Source: Cellulomonas fimi ATCC 484 (GTDB taxonomy: Bacteria; Actinomycetota; Actinomycetes; Actinomycetales; Cellulomonadaceae). Taken from it: 64,000 nucleotides of DNA. The DNA is taken from the NCBI RefSeq assembly GCF_000212695.1, contig NC_015514.1, forward strand, positions 3,782,001 to 3,846,000, written 5' to 3'. The first letter of the stretch is position 1, and each line of letters opens with the position of its first letter. The notes beneath the pieces were generated by a model. It did no database searches, was not told where the DNA came from, and saw only the letters and a list, made by a program, of their open reading frames with translations. Positions 35,348 through 44,178 of this stretch are shown in pieces. A program made the position numbers and the translations under genes.

Positions 35348-35935
35348 TCAGGACTGCAGCGCGTCGTACTCCGCCTCGGTCGCGACGTCGTCGGCCACGT
35401 CGAGGCGCAGGTGCGCGAGCATCGTCTGGATCGCCCGCAGCACGCCCGACGCGCGCTCGCCCCAGTCGGACAGGTACGAGAACTGCCACCACCACAGCGC
35501 CTCGGTGACGGCACCCGTCTGGTAGTGCCGCAGGCCCTGCGCGAGCGCACCCGCGATGGCCACCAGGTCGCCCGACACCGACGACGTCTCCACCTCGGGC
35601 GTGACCAGCGGGTCGACGACCTCCGCGTACTCGTCGATGCCCTCGAAGACGTTCGCGAGCGCCGCGCGCAGCGGGTCGACGTCCGGGTCCGGCCCGAGGT
35701 CCGGCTCGAAGCGCAGCACCGGCACGACGTCCGTCGTCGCGCCCAGCCGCGCGCCCACCGCCAGCACGTCGGAGACCGCGAGCAGCAGCAGCGGCAGCGT
35801 CGCCTCCGGCGTCGTGCCCGCGGCGACCTCGGTGACCGTCGTCAGGTAGCTGCGCGACTCGTCCGCGACGGCGCGCGCCAGGTCGAGCAGGTCGGCGTCG
35901 GGCTCGGTGGCCCCGGTCGGTGTCGCGATGTCCAT
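35348..35935 (-). CDS. DUF5063 domain protein
   Basis: A 195-residue acidic, mostly helical soluble protein. The LARAVADESRSYL start, the DVDPLRAALANVFEGIDEYAEVVDP middle and the tryptophan-rich EALWWWQFSYLSDWGERASGVLRAIQ C-terminal half match what I recall as DUF5063, a family found immediately downstream of recR in many actinobacteria. Function unknown; position suggests co-expression with recR (gap about 50 bases) and possibly with dnaX further upstream. The ATG at 35935 is the obvious start. Confidence 0.8.
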   Translation of the reverse strand: MDIATPTGATEPDADLLDLARAVADESRSYLTTVTEVAAGTTPEATLPLLLLAVSDVLAVGARLGATTDVVPVLRFEPDLGPDPDVDPLRAALANVFEGIDEYAEVVDPLVTPEVETSSVSGDLVAIAGALAQGLRHYQTGAVTEALWWWQFSYLSDWGERASGVLRAIQTMLAHLRLDVADDVATEAEYDALQS

Positions 35936-35984
35936 GCGACGCCCCTTTCCCCGTACGTCACGCCCCCGTGGTGCGGGGACGCGT

Positions 35985-36584
35985 TCAGGCGCTGATGCGC
36001 CGTCGTCCCTCGAACGCCCGTCCCAGCGTGACCTCGTCCGCGTACTCGAGGTCGCCGCCGACGGGCAGCCCCGACGCGAGCCGGCTCACCGTCAGGCCCA
36101 TCGGCACCAGCAGACGCGCGAGGTACGTCGCCGTCGCCTCGCCCTCGACGTTCGGGTCCGTCGCCAGGATCACCTCGGTGACCACCCCGTCCGCGAGCCG
36201 CGTCATGAGCTGGGCGATCCGCAGGTCGTCCGGCCCGACGCCCGCGATCGGGTTGATCGCCCCGCCGAGCACGTGGTACCTCCCGCGGAACTCCCGGGTG
36301 CGCTCGATCGCGACGACGTCCTTCGGCTCCTCGACGACGCACAGCGTCGCCGGTGACCGCCGCGGGTCACGGCAGATGCGGCACTGGTCCTCCTGCGCGA
36401 CGTTCCCGCAGACCTCGCAGAACCGCACGCGGCGCTTCACCTCGACGAGCGCGTCCGACAGCCGCCGCACGTCCGCCGGGTCCGCCGCGAGGATGTGGAA
36501 CGCGATGCGCTGGGCGCTCTTGGGACCGACGCCGGGCAGCCGCCCGAGCTCGTCGATCAGGTCCTGGACCGCGCCCTCGTACAC
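35985..36584 (-). CDS. recR: Recombination mediator protein RecR
   Basis: A 199-residue DNA repair protein of the RecFOR pathway that helps load RecA on gapped DNA. All parts are visible: helix-hairpin-helix [20 protein letters not shown], the four-cysteine zinc motif C-x2-C-x9-C-x2-C ([17 protein letters not shown]), the TOPRIM domain starting [15 protein letters not shown] with [10 protein letters not shown], and the C-terminal [21 protein letters not shown]. Length is standard. It lies downstream of dnaX, from which it is separated by a VOC gene and a short tandem repeat. Confidence 0.95.
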   Translation of the reverse strand: MYEGAVQDLIDELGRLPGVGPKSAQRIAFHILAADPADVRRLSDALVEVKRRVRFCEVCGNVAQEDQCRICRDPRRSPATLCVVEEPKDVVAIERTREFRGRYHVLGGAINPIAGVGPDDLRIAQLMTRLADGVVTEVILATDPNVEGEATATYLARLLVPMGLTVSRLASGLPVGGDLEYADEVTLGRAFEGRRRISA

Positions 36585-36660
36585 GCGCCCAGCCTACGTG
36601 CTGGCGGGGCGTCGGCGGTCTCGGCGCAGGCCGCCGTCGGGGTGCGGCGCGGCGGGGTGC

Positions 36661-36705
36661 GGCTCGGCGAGGTACGGCTCGGCGAGGTACGGCTCGGCGA
36701 GGTAC
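36661..36705 (+). repeat. 15-bp tandem repeat, three copies
   Basis: GGCTCGGCGAGGTAC occurs three times head to tail, preceded by degenerate GCGGGGTGCGGC-type copies back to about 36635. It lies in the non-coding gap between the VOC gene and recR. Translated it would be a simple repeat, but no start or family supports coding. Probably a replication-slippage repeat. Confidence 0.9.
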
Positions 36706-36739
36706 GGCAGACGGGACCCACGCCCCGAGGCCGTGCGCG

Positions 36740-37159
36740 TCACGCGCCGTCCGCGGCCACGAGCTCCACCTCGAACCCGCGCGCGTCCTCGAGGTACGCC
36801 GCGTAGTGCCCCGGGCCGCCCGCGTAGGGATGCCGGTCGGGGAACAGCAGCGTCCAGCCGTGCGCCGGGGCGGCGTCGACGAGCCGGTCGAGCTCCGCGC
36901 GGGTGCCCGCGACGAACGCGACGTGGTTGAGGCCCGGGCGTCGCCGCTCGTGCGCGGTGCCGACCACGTCCGGGCCCGACTCCAGCACGACGTACGAGCC
37001 GTCCGGCGTCGTCCAGCTGCGCCCCGCCGGCCACCGGTCACGCGGCACGCAGCCGATCGCGCGCAGCAGCCAGTCCCAGTCCGCCTCGGCCGCCGCGAGG
37101 TCCGGGCACCAGAGCTCCAGGTGGTGCAGCGTCCCGCGCGGCCGTCGGGCGGTCGTCAC
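36740..37159 (-). CDS. VOC-family (glyoxalase-like) protein
   Basis: A 139-residue vicinal-oxygen-chelate fold protein: LHHLELWCPDLAAAEADWDWLL opens the first half, with a metal-ligand-type histidine in HLEL. The second half has GLNHVAFVAGTRAELDRLV and ends FEVELVAADGA, where a glutamate ligand is expected. Members include glyoxalases, dioxygenases and antibiotic resistance proteins; the reaction here cannot be assigned. Its ATG overlaps the dnaX stop (ATGA), so it is translated together with dnaX, an unusual partner. Confidence 0.83.
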   Translation of the reverse strand: MTTARRPRGTLHHLELWCPDLAAAEADWDWLLRAIGCVPRDRWPAGRSWTTPDGSYVVLESGPDVVGTAHERRRPGLNHVAFVAGTRAELDRLVDAAPAHGWTLLFPDRHPYAGGPGHYAAYLEDARGFEVELVAADGA

Positions 37160-39861
37160 GCCGTCGGGTCGTCGTACTGCTCGTCGATCACCGTGCCGCC
37201 GAGCAGCTGCGCGACGAGCGGTGCGCCCACCAGCGAGGACGACGTGATGTCGGGGTCGTCGGGCGACGGGTCGTCCTCGACCTGCCGAGCCGCGGACCGC
37301 GCGGCGGAGTCACGCGCCGCGGCGGCCATCCCGAGCTCGCGCGCCGACGGGCCGGCGGCAGGCGCACCGCTCGCTCCACCACCCGCCGCCGTGCGCCCGG
37401 GCGCTGCCGCGCCACGCTCGGGCGCCGGCCCGGTCGACGCCGGGCTCGAGGGTCCACCGTCACCCGGCGCTGCTGCGTCGCGCCCGCGGGCGTCGGCGCG
37501 ACCGTCGGCGGCGGCGCCGTGCGCGACCGCGTCGGACCCGGACCGCAGCCCGGCGGCGTCGTCCGGAGGACCGTCGGGGACGCCGGGCTCACCGGGGTCG
37601 TCGTCGGGCGGCTCCGGCAGCGGCGGCTCGTCGTCCCACGAGGCTGCCGCGGCGGCCGCGCTCACCACGCCCGCGGGGCCCGCGGCAGGCGCGGCACCGG
37701 CCGACCCGGGGCTCGCTGCTCGGGCCGCGGTCCCGCCGCCGCCCGCCGGACCCGTGGCCCCAGCAGCCGGGCCGGCCGGTCCACGACCGGGAGCACCGGC
37801 CGTCGGCGCGTCGCCCAGGACGCCCTCGACGCGCACGTCGAAGCCGAGCGTCTCGCGGACCGCGCGCGCGACGACGTCCGCGTGCGCGCCGTTGCGGAAG
37901 GTCGCCGCGAGCTGCGGGGTGCTGAACGACAGGCGCAGCGTCGTCGCGTCGAGCTCGGCGACCTGGGCGTTGCGCGGGTCGACGAGCGCCCACGTCACGC
38001 GGCGCAGCCCCTTGACCGTCTCGAGCACCTCGGGCCAGCGGCGGCGCAGCACCTCGGTGTCCCGACCACCGGCGGGCGGCGCCGAGGGCGCGACCGCAGC
38101 CGACGCCGCGGGTGCAGCGGTGGCCGCGGGTGCGGCGGGCGGACCCGACGTGCCAGCCGACGACGGCACGGACGCCGGACCCGGCGCGGCAGCCGACACG
38201 TGTCCGGGCGCCGGAGCCGGCACGGACGCCGGACCCTGCCCGGGCGACGAGGGCTGCGCGGTCACCGGGGACGGCGCTCGGCTCGCGGCCTGCTCGGCCG
38301 CGGAGGTGGGCTCGGGCGGGGCCGGCTCGAGGCTCGACGGGCGCTGCTCCGCGGGCCGGCTCGTCCCCTGCGCGGCGGCGGCGTCCCCCTCGGGGGCACC
38401 CGTGGGCGAGCTCGTGGCGGCGGGACGCGGGCCGTCCGAGGCGTCGGTGGCGTCGGACGCCGGCCGCCGATCGGTTCCCCCGCGCGCCGTCCGGTCCGGC
38501 GCCGCGGGGCCCGCGTCGGATCCACCCGGCGTCGGCGTCGCGGCGGCCGGGACCGGCGGGGCGACGGCCGTCGGGACCTGCGACGGGACCGCGGCCGCTG
38601 CGCCGTGCGGCGGCACGGGAGCCGCCGCGGTGGCCGTCGGCGGGACGCCCGCAGGGGCGACGAGCGGTGCCGACGCGAACGCCGCACCCCCGGCGGGCAG
38701 CCCGCGCTCCAGCCGGTCGAGCCGCGCACCCAGCCCGGTGCGCGTGTCGTCGGCGGCGGGCAGCAGGAGCCGGGCCATGAGGAGCTCGAGGTGCAGGCGG
38801 GGGGAGGTCGCGCCCGTCATCTCGGTGAGGGCGGCGTTCGCCAGGTCCGCGGAGCGGGAGAGCTCCGAGGCGCCGAGGTGCTGCGCCTGGAGGCGCATGC
38901 GGGCCATCTGGTCCGACGGCACGTCGCGCAGGGCCGCGTCGGCCGCGTCGCCGGAGGCGGCGATGACGATGAGGTCGCGCAGCCGCTCGAGCAGGTCCTC
39001 GACGAACCGGCGCGGCTCGTGGCCGGTCGAGATGACGCGCTCGACGACGCGGAACGCGGAGCCGCCGTCACGGGCGGCGACCGCCTCGACGAGGTCGTCG
39101 AGCAGCGCGGCGGGCGTGTAGCCGAGGAGCGCGGCCGCGTCGTCGTAGTCGAGGCCGCCAGCCGAGCCGGCGATGAGCTGGTCGAGCACGGAGAGCGTGT
39201 CGCGCACCGACCCGCCGCCCGCGCGCACGACGAGCGGCAGGACACCGGCTCCGACGGGCACGCCCTCGCTCGTGCAGAGCTGCTCGAGGTACGGCACCAG
39301 GACGTCCGGCGGCACCAGGCGGAACGGGTAGTGGTGCGTGCGGGACCGGATCGTGCCGATGACCTTGTCGGGCTCCGTCGTCGCGAAGATGAACTTCACG
39401 TGCGGCGGGGGCTCCTCGACGATCTTGAGCAGCGCGTTGAACCCCTGCGGCGTGACCATGTGGGCCTCGTCGAGGATGAACACCTTGTACCGGTCGCGTG
39501 CGGGCGCGAACGTCGCGCGCTCCCGCAGCTCACGGGCGTCGTCGACGCCACCGTGCGACGCCGCGTCGATCTCGACGACGTCGAGGCTGCCGGACCCGCC
39601 GCGCGCCAGCTCGACGCACGACGGGCACGTCCCGCACGGGGTGTCCGTCGGGCTGCCCTCGGTGTTCTGCTCGCAGTTGAGGATGCGCGCGAGGATGCGG
39701 GCCGACGTCGTCTTGCCGCAGCCCCGGGGGCCGCTGAACAGGTACGCGTGGTTGACCTGACCGCTGCGCAGCGCCTGCCGGAGCGGCGCCGTGACGTGGT
39801 CCTGACCGATGACCTCGGCGAAGCTCTCGGGCCGGTAGCGGCGGTACAGGGCTGTCGTCAC
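37156..39861 (-). CDS. dnaX: DNA polymerase III subunit gamma/tau
   Basis: A 901-residue clamp-loader subunit. The AAA+ domain (about 1-365) has YRRYRPESFAEVIGQDHV, Walker A GPRGCGKTT, a four-cysteine zinc module (CEQN...CGTCPSC), DEx motif FILDEAHMV and the sensor FATTEPDKV. A very long Pro/Ala/Gly-rich disordered region follows, with a compact tau-like domain at about 595-690 (RRRWPEVLETVKGLRRVTWALV and LSFSTPQLAATF). It loads the beta clamp and organises the replisome. Length beyond the usual 600-800 comes from low-complexity linkers, which is common in high-GC actinobacteria. I saw no obvious slippery heptamer for frameshifted gamma. Confidence 0.95.
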   Translation of the reverse strand: MTTALYRRYRPESFAEVIGQDHVTAPLRQALRSGQVNHAYLFSGPRGCGKTTSARILARILNCEQNTEGSPTDTPCGTCPSCVELARGGSGSLDVVEIDAASHGGVDDARELRERATFAPARDRYKVFILDEAHMVTPQGFNALLKIVEEPPPHVKFIFATTEPDKVIGTIRSRTHHYPFRLVPPDVLVPYLEQLCTSEGVPVGAGVLPLVVRAGGGSVRDTLSVLDQLIAGSAGGLDYDDAAALLGYTPAALLDDLVEAVAARDGGSAFRVVERVISTGHEPRRFVEDLLERLRDLIVIAASGDAADAALRDVPSDQMARMRLQAQHLGASELSRSADLANAALTEMTGATSPRLHLELLMARLLLPAADDTRTGLGARLDRLERGLPAGGAAFASAPLVAPAGVPPTATAAAPVPPHGAAAAVPSQVPTAVAPPVPAAATPTPGGSDAGPAAPDRTARGGTDRRPASDATDASDGPRPAATSSPTGAPEGDAAAAQGTSRPAEQRPSSLEPAPPEPTSAAEQAASRAPSPVTAQPSSPGQGPASVPAPAPGHVSAAAPGPASVPSSAGTSGPPAAPAATAAPAASAAVAPSAPPAGGRDTEVLRRRWPEVLETVKGLRRVTWALVDPRNAQVAELDATTLRLSFSTPQLAATFRNGAHADVVARAVRETLGFDVRVEGVLGDAPTAGAPGRGPAGPAAGATGPAGGGGTAARAASPGSAGAAPAAGPAGVVSAAAAAASWDDEPPLPEPPDDDPGEPGVPDGPPDDAAGLRSGSDAVAHGAAADGRADARGRDAAAPGDGGPSSPASTGPAPERGAAAPGRTAAGGGASGAPAAGPSARELGMAAAARDSAARSAARQVEDDPSPDDPDITSSSLVGAPLVAQLLGGTVIDEQYDDPTA

Positions 39862-39969
39862 GCGGCAACCCTAGACGTCCCCACCCACGGGCGGGAGCAC
39901 GCGGCCGGGGCCTGGGGAGACGCGCGGCACCGGGCCGGTCGGCCTCGCCGCGTCGGGTCGACGGCGGCC

Positions 39970-40665
39970 TCAGCCGAGGGCGACGAGCACCGCGAGGACG
40001 AGCACGACGAGCGCCCCGACGAGCGAGGCCCACGACCTCCCGCGCTCCCCCGCGACCCGGCCGAGCGCCCCCGCGCCGACCGCGAGCACGCTCTGCCAGG
40101 CGGCCGACGCGACCCCGGCGCCGGCGACGAACAGCACCCCCGCGAGCGCCGGGGACCCGTCGCCGCCGACCCGCGACGCGAGCCCCACGGCCACGGTCGC
40201 GAAGATCAGCAGCGTCGCGGGGTTGACGACGGTCAGCCCGACGAACCGCACGTACGCGGCGAGCGCAACGGGACGGCCGACCCAGGCGACGACCGTCGTC
40301 CGGGTGCCCGCCGTCGCACCGTCCGCGGCCAGGGGCTGCGGGCCGGTCGGCCTGCCGGTACCGGGCGCGCGTCGGTCCCGCCACCACGACCGCAGGACGC
40401 CGGACGCGACGGCGAGCAGGACGGCCGTCGTGACCCACCGGACCGTCGTCGCGTGCGCCGTCACGACAGCGGCGACCTGCGTGCCCGCGACCACCGCGAC
40501 GGCCGCGTAGAGCAGGTCGACCGTCGCGACGCCCAGCCCCGCGCCGAGCGCGACGCGCGTGCCGTGCACGACCCCCTCGCGCAGCAGCAGCACCCCGACC
40601 GCCCCGACGGGCACCGCGACGGCGAGCCCGGCGAGCGCGCCGAGCAGCACGGGGGTCAGGTCCAT
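39970..40665 (-). CDS. LysE/RhtB-family amino-acid exporter
   Basis: A 231-residue membrane protein with about six segments. GLAVAVPVGAVGVLLLREGVVHGTRVALGAGLGVATVDLLYA is the conserved LysE N-terminal region (GxxPGP-like and GxG motifs), followed by the VNPATLLIFATVAVGL segment typical of LysE exporters. It probably exports a basic or other amino acid and prevents toxic accumulation. It is divergent from an Lrp/AsnC-type regulator 79 bases away, which likely controls it, the standard arrangement for such exporters. Confidence 0.85.
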   Translation of the reverse strand: MDLTPVLLGALAGLAVAVPVGAVGVLLLREGVVHGTRVALGAGLGVATVDLLYAAVAVVAGTQVAAVVTAHATTVRWVTTAVLLAVASGVLRSWWRDRRAPGTGRPTGPQPLAADGATAGTRTTVVAWVGRPVALAAYVRFVGLTVVNPATLLIFATVAVGLASRVGGDGSPALAGVLFVAGAGVASAAWQSVLAVGAGALGRVAGERGRSWASLVGALVVLVLAVLVALG

Positions 40666-40731
40666 GCCGCCAGGATCGACGGAACCCGCACCCGCGTCGA
40701 CGCCGCGCTGCGCAAGGCGCGGTCCGACTGC

Positions 40732-40737
40732 GAGAAT
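40732..40737 (+). promoter_or_regulatory. Candidate -10 of the Lrp-type regulator
   Basis: GAGAAT ends seven bases before the GTG at 40745 without a ribosome site between, suggesting a leaderless mRNA. It overlaps an alternative ATG at 40736. Confidence 0.35.
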
Positions 40738-40744
40738 GCGCGCC

Positions 40745-41191
40745 GTGGACGTCATCGACGACGCGATCCTTCGTGAGCTGACCGCGGATGCGCGGCTGCC
40801 GTTCCGCGAGCTCGGGGCGCGCGTGGGCCTGAGCGCGAACGCGGCGGCCGCGCGCGTGCGCCGGCTCGTGGACGACGGAACGATCCGCGGCTTCACGATC
40901 GTCACGGGCCGCTCGCCCGCGGGCGCCCCGCCGGGTGGGCTCGAGGTGTTCGTCGAGGTGCGGCTCGCTCCCGAGACGACGAACGAGGACTTCCAGGCGG
41001 CCCTGCGTCGCCCGCCCGGCTTCCCGCAGGTGCTCGACGCCGTCCACGTCACCGGCTCCTACGACTACCTCCTGCACGCGCTGGTCGCGGACCCCGCGTC
41101 GCTCGACCTGCTCGTCCGTCGGCTCAAGCGCGAGGCCGGTGCCGCCCAGACGTTCACGCGCCTCGCCCTGCGCGACCCGGAAGCCGGCTGA
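40745..41191 (+). CDS. Lrp/AsnC-family transcriptional regulator
   Basis: A 148-residue regulator: N-terminal helix-turn-helix (IDDAILRELTADARLPFRELGARVGLSANAAAARVRRLVDDGTIRGF) and a C-terminal RAM/ligand domain with the AVHVTGSYDYLLHALV strand motif. It presumably binds an amino acid and activates the divergent LysE-type exporter gene. The start is either GTG 40745, chosen because it aligns with family N-termini and suits a leaderless message, or ATG 40736 three codons earlier. Confidence 0.88.
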   Translation: MDVIDDAILRELTADARLPFRELGARVGLSANAAAARVRRLVDDGTIRGFTIVTGRSPAGAPPGGLEVFVEVRLAPETTNEDFQAALRRPPGFPQVLDAVHVTGSYDYLLHALVADPASLDLLVRRLKREAGAAQTFTRLALRDPEAG

Positions 41192-41327
41192 CCGGAGGCC
41201 CGACCCGGGGCACCCGCGGGGGGCCGCGCCGCGGGATCACCCACGGCACGGGACGTCGGTCCCTCTCGGCACGCGCGAACCGGTCGATAGGTTCGACGAC
41301 GGTCGTGACGCACCGGGAAGGACCACC

Positions 41328-41465
41328 GTGGGGATGACGTTCTGGCACACCGCCGTGCTGATCGGCGGCGCCGCGGCGTTCCTCGTCGCGCTCGTCGTGG
41401 TCGCCTCCGCGGGGTCCCTGCTCGCCCAGTGGTCCCGTCGGGAGCGTGCGTCGTCCCAGGTGTGA
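41328..41465 (+). CDS. Small single-span membrane protein
   Basis: A 45-residue protein starting V-G-M-T-F-W-H-T with one hydrophobic stretch (about 9-33) and a basic C-terminus. GTG at 41328 has GGGAAGGA five bases upstream, and a TAGGTT -10 candidate is at 41288-41293. I recognise no family. Expression signals support a real gene. A similar tiny membrane protein gene follows about 120 bases later. Confidence 0.5.
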   Translation: MGMTFWHTAVLIGGAAAFLVALVVVASAGSLLAQWSRRERASSQV

Positions 41466-41587
41466 GGCCGCGCCACCGGGTCGGGCCCACGGGTCGCACC
41501 GAACCGCGCACGGCACACCTCCCGCACCGCTAGCGTGCGCACCAGCCGTCGGGTGCCGTGCCCGGCGAGGGTGTCGGGAGGCCCGGG

Positions 41588-41725
41588 ATGTTCCGCAGCG
41601 TCAGCGTCTGGCACCTGCTCGTGCTGGGTCTGGGCTTCCTCGCCGTGGCGACGGTGGTCGTCGGTGCCGTCGTCGGCATCGTGCTCGCCGTGCGTCGCCG
41701 GGACCCGCGCCCGCCCGTGGGCTGA
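41588..41725 (+). CDS. Small single-span membrane protein
   Basis: A 45-residue protein: MFRSVSVWHLLVLGLGF, a continuous hydrophobic span to about residue 35, then the basic tail RRRDPRPPVG. It starts at ATG 41588 with GGGAGG about six bases upstream, and a TAGCGT -10 candidate lies at 41531-41536. Family unknown. Its layout (short N-terminus with VWH/FWH, one span, arginine-rich tail) resembles the preceding small gene, so they may be divergent duplicates. Confidence 0.5.
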   Translation: MFRSVSVWHLLVLGLGFLAVATVVVGAVVGIVLAVRRRDPRPPVG

Positions 41726-41739
41726 CGCGCCGGGGAACG

Positions 41740-41836
41740 TCAGGACCCCCCGCACACCCGCCAGAGCTCGCCTGCCCTTGCTGCCTTCCGGCCCTGGGGG
41801 GGTTCAGCGAGATGACGCCGCACGAGGGGTCTGCCC
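41740..41836 (-). ncRNA. ffs: Signal recognition particle RNA (small bacterial type)
   Basis: On the minus strand the sequence contains the SRP RNA apical core GGCCGGAAGGCAGCAAGGGC, including the invariant GGAA tetraloop-type region and the asymmetric loop that binds Ffh. It is flanked by long complementary arms (CAGACCCCTCG near the 5' end, GGGGGGTCCTG near the 3' end). The length is about 97 bases. A TAGGCT -10-like element lies just upstream (41840-41845). The ends are approximate. Confidence 0.88.
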
Positions 41837-41903
41837 ACCAGCCTAACGGACGCGGGAGGGCCGTCGCGCACGTGCGGCCGGTCCCGCCGGGCCGCGTGGC
41901 CCG

Positions 41904-42626
41904 TCAGTCGATGACGTGCCGCAGGTACCGCCGCGGGTCGTCGAGGAACCCGCGCCAGCGCTGCACGAGGTCGAGGTCCTCCCAGTCGCAGCGCCGCATC
42001 CCCCACTCGCCGACCTCCCAGATCGCGGCGCCGGGAAGCGCGGCCAGGATCGGCGAGTGCGTCGACAGCACGACCTGCGCGGGCGACGTCGTGACGAGGT
42101 CGTGCAGGTGCGCGAGCAGCGCCAGGCAGCCCGTGAACGACAGGGCCGCCTCGGGCTCGTCGAGGAGGTACAGGCCGGGCTTGAACATGCGGTCGCCGAC
42201 GAGGGACAGGAACGACTCGCCGTGCGACATCTCGTGGAACCTCGGTTCCGGGCGGCTGCCCGGGTTCTCCTCGAGGTACGTGTAGAAGGAGTGCATCGTC
42301 TCGGCGCGCAGGAAGAAGCCGAAGCGTCCCGCGCCGATGTCCCGCTCCAGGCGGAACGTCAGCTCGGCCTCTGAGGGGCGCGTCGAGTGCCGGGAGCCGA
42401 TCGAGCCGCCCTCGGGCCCCATGTCGCGGCTCAGCGCGAGCGCCTCGACGAGCGTCGACTTGCCCGCCCCGTTCTCCCCGACGAGCACCGTCACGGCGTC
42501 CAGGTCCCAGCCGTCCGTGAGCACCTGCCGGACCGCGGGGATGCGCAGGTACCAGGCGCCGTCGTCGTCGGGGACGCCTCCCGACGGCGGCACGCGGCGG
42601 ACCGGCAGCGGACGGTCGAGGCTCAC
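41904..42626 (-). CDS. AAA-family ATPase, ABC/SMC-like single-domain
   Basis: A 240-residue soluble ATPase of the AAA_21/AAA_15 type: Walker [16 protein letters not shown], a signature-like block [13 protein letters not shown], Walker [14 protein letters not shown] and the switch histidine in [13 protein letters not shown]. It lacks membrane partners and long coiled coils, like the many stand-alone predicted ATPases related to RecF and OLD families. Function unknown; some relatives act in DNA repair or phage defence. The GTG at 42626 is the most likely start. It is divergent from sthA across 72 bases. Confidence 0.85.
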   Translation of the reverse strand: MSLDRPLPVRRVPPSGGVPDDDGAWYLRIPAVRQVLTDGWDLDAVTVLVGENGAGKSTLVEALALSRDMGPEGGSIGSRHSTRPSEAELTFRLERDIGAGRFGFFLRAETMHSFYTYLEENPGSRPEPRFHEMSHGESFLSLVGDRMFKPGLYLLDEPEAALSFTGCLALLAHLHDLVTTSPAQVVLSTHSPILAALPGAAIWEVGEWGMRRCDWEDLDLVQRWRGFLDDPRRYLRHVID

Positions 42627-42698
42627 GGACGAGGTGTACCCGTCCGGGCGCGTCCCCGTCCAGGTGTGCGCGGAGGCGGGCGGGGCCAGACTCGACGG

Positions 42699-44165
42699 GT
42701 GAGCGACGACGGCATCCCCGGCCCCGACGCACCTCCCGCGCCGGCCCCCGACGACCCCCGGTACGACGTCGACCTCGTCGTCATCGGCTCCGGGCCGGGC
42801 GGCCAGAAGGCGGCGATCGCCGCGGCCAAGCTCGGCAAGCGGGTCGCGATCGTCGAACGGCGGCACATGATGGGCGGCGTGTCCGTCAACACGGGCACGA
42901 TCCCGTCGAAGACGTTGCGCGAGGCCGTCCTGTACCTGACGGGCATGGCGCAGCGCGACGTGTACGGCGCGTCCTACCGCGTGAAGAGCGACATCACGGT
43001 CGAGGACCTGTTCGCCCGCACGCAGCACGTCATCGGGCGCGAGATCGAGGTCGTGCGCGCCCAGCTCCTGCGCAACCACGTCGACCTGCACACGGGTGCG
43101 GCTGCGTTCGTCGACCCGCACACCGTGGAGGTCACCGACGACGACGGGCGGCGCACACGGATCTCGGCCCGGTTCGTCGTCATCGCCACGGGGTCCCGCC
43201 CGCACCGCCCGGAGACGGTGCAGTTCGACGAGCGGACCGTCGTCGACTCCGACGGGGTGCTCGCGCTCGACCGGGTGCCGGGGTCGATGGTCGTCGTCGG
43301 CGCGGGGATCATCGGCATCGAGTACGCGTCGATGTTCGCCGCCCTGGGCACGCGCGTGACGATCGTCGACAAGCGCCCGACGATGCTGGAGATGTGCGAC
43401 CCGGAGGTCGTCGAGTCGCTCAAGTTCCACCTGCGGGACCTGTCGGTGTCGTTCCGGCTCGGCGAGGAGGTCGCCGGCGTCGACAGCGGCCCGAACGGCA
43501 CCGTGACCCGGCTGGCGTCCGGCAAGAAGATCGCCGCCGACACCGTCATGTACTCCGCCGGACGGCAGGGGCAGACGGCGGACCTGGACCTGGCCGCCGC
43601 GGGCCTGGAGGCGGACCGCCGCGGGCGCATCGAGGTCGACGGCGACTACCGGACCGCGGTCCCGCACGTCTTCGCGGTGGGGGACGTCATCGGCTTCCCC
43701 GCGCTCGCCGCGACGTCCATGGACCAGGGCCGCCTCGCCGCCTACCGGGCGTTCGACGAGCCCGCGCGCGAGCTCGCGTCCGTGCAGCCCATCGGCATCT
43801 ACACGATCCCCGAGATCTCCTACTGCGGGCGCACCGAGGACGAGCTCACGCGCGACTCCGTGCCGTACGAGGTGGGGGTCGCCCGGTACCGCGAGCTCGC
43901 CCGCGGGCAGATCGTCGGCGACTCGTACGGGATGCTCAAGCTGCTCGTCCACACCGAGACGCGGCACCTGCTGGGCGTGCACATCTTCGGGACGTCCGCG
44001 ACGGACCTCGTGCACATCGGGCAGGCGATCATGGCGTGCGGCGGCACGATCGACTACCTCGTCGACACCGTCCTCAACTACCCGACGCTGTCCGAGGCGT
44101 ACAAGGTCGCGGCACTCGACGCGACCAACAAGATCCGCGCGGTCGCCCGCTTCGCGCAGACGTAG
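42699..44165 (+). CDS. sthA: Soluble pyridine nucleotide transhydrogenase (SthA)
   Basis: A 488-residue flavoprotein of the pyridine-nucleotide-disulfide reductase fold. FAD-binding [25 protein letters not shown]-binding [19 protein letters not shown] and a C-terminal dimerisation domain ([14 protein letters not shown], ending near [15 protein letters not shown]) are present. The place of the redox disulfide reads [18 protein letters not shown], so the first cysteine is serine and no dithiol is possible, as expected for transhydrogenases rather than dihydrolipoamide dehydrogenases. It equilibrates NADH and NADPH pools in the cytoplasm. It starts at the GTG 42699. Confidence 0.92.
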   Translation: MSDDGIPGPDAPPAPAPDDPRYDVDLVVIGSGPGGQKAAIAAAKLGKRVAIVERRHMMGGVSVNTGTIPSKTLREAVLYLTGMAQRDVYGASYRVKSDITVEDLFARTQHVIGREIEVVRAQLLRNHVDLHTGAAAFVDPHTVEVTDDDGRRTRISARFVVIATGSRPHRPETVQFDERTVVDSDGVLALDRVPGSMVVVGAGIIGIEYASMFAALGTRVTIVDKRPTMLEMCDPEVVESLKFHLRDLSVSFRLGEEVAGVDSGPNGTVTRLASGKKIAADTVMYSAGRQGQTADLDLAAAGLEADRRGRIEVDGDYRTAVPHVFAVGDVIGFPALAATSMDQGRLAAYRAFDEPARELASVQPIGIYTIPEISYCGRTEDELTRDSVPYEVGVARYRELARGQIVGDSYGMLKLLVHTETRHLLGVHIFGTSATDLVHIGQAIMACGGTIDYLVDTVLNYPTLSEAYKVAALDATNKIRAVARFAQT

Positions 44166-44178
44166 CCGCGAGGTCGCG

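Noticed and set aside
37156..38800. Separate genes within the low-complexity part of dnaX
   Set aside because: The frame is continuous from the AAA+ domain to the stop, and the proline/alanine-rich linker plus tau-like domain are normal for high-GC dnaX.
41735..41840. G-rich imperfect hairpin as a simple terminator
   Set aside because: The GGAAGGCAGCAAGGGC core and the flanking complementarity identify it as the SRP RNA gene.
42699..44165. Dihydrolipoamide dehydrogenase or mercuric reductase
   Set aside because: The redox-active cysteine pair is missing (the block reads G-G-V-S-V-N-T-G-T), which fits a soluble transhydrogenase instead.
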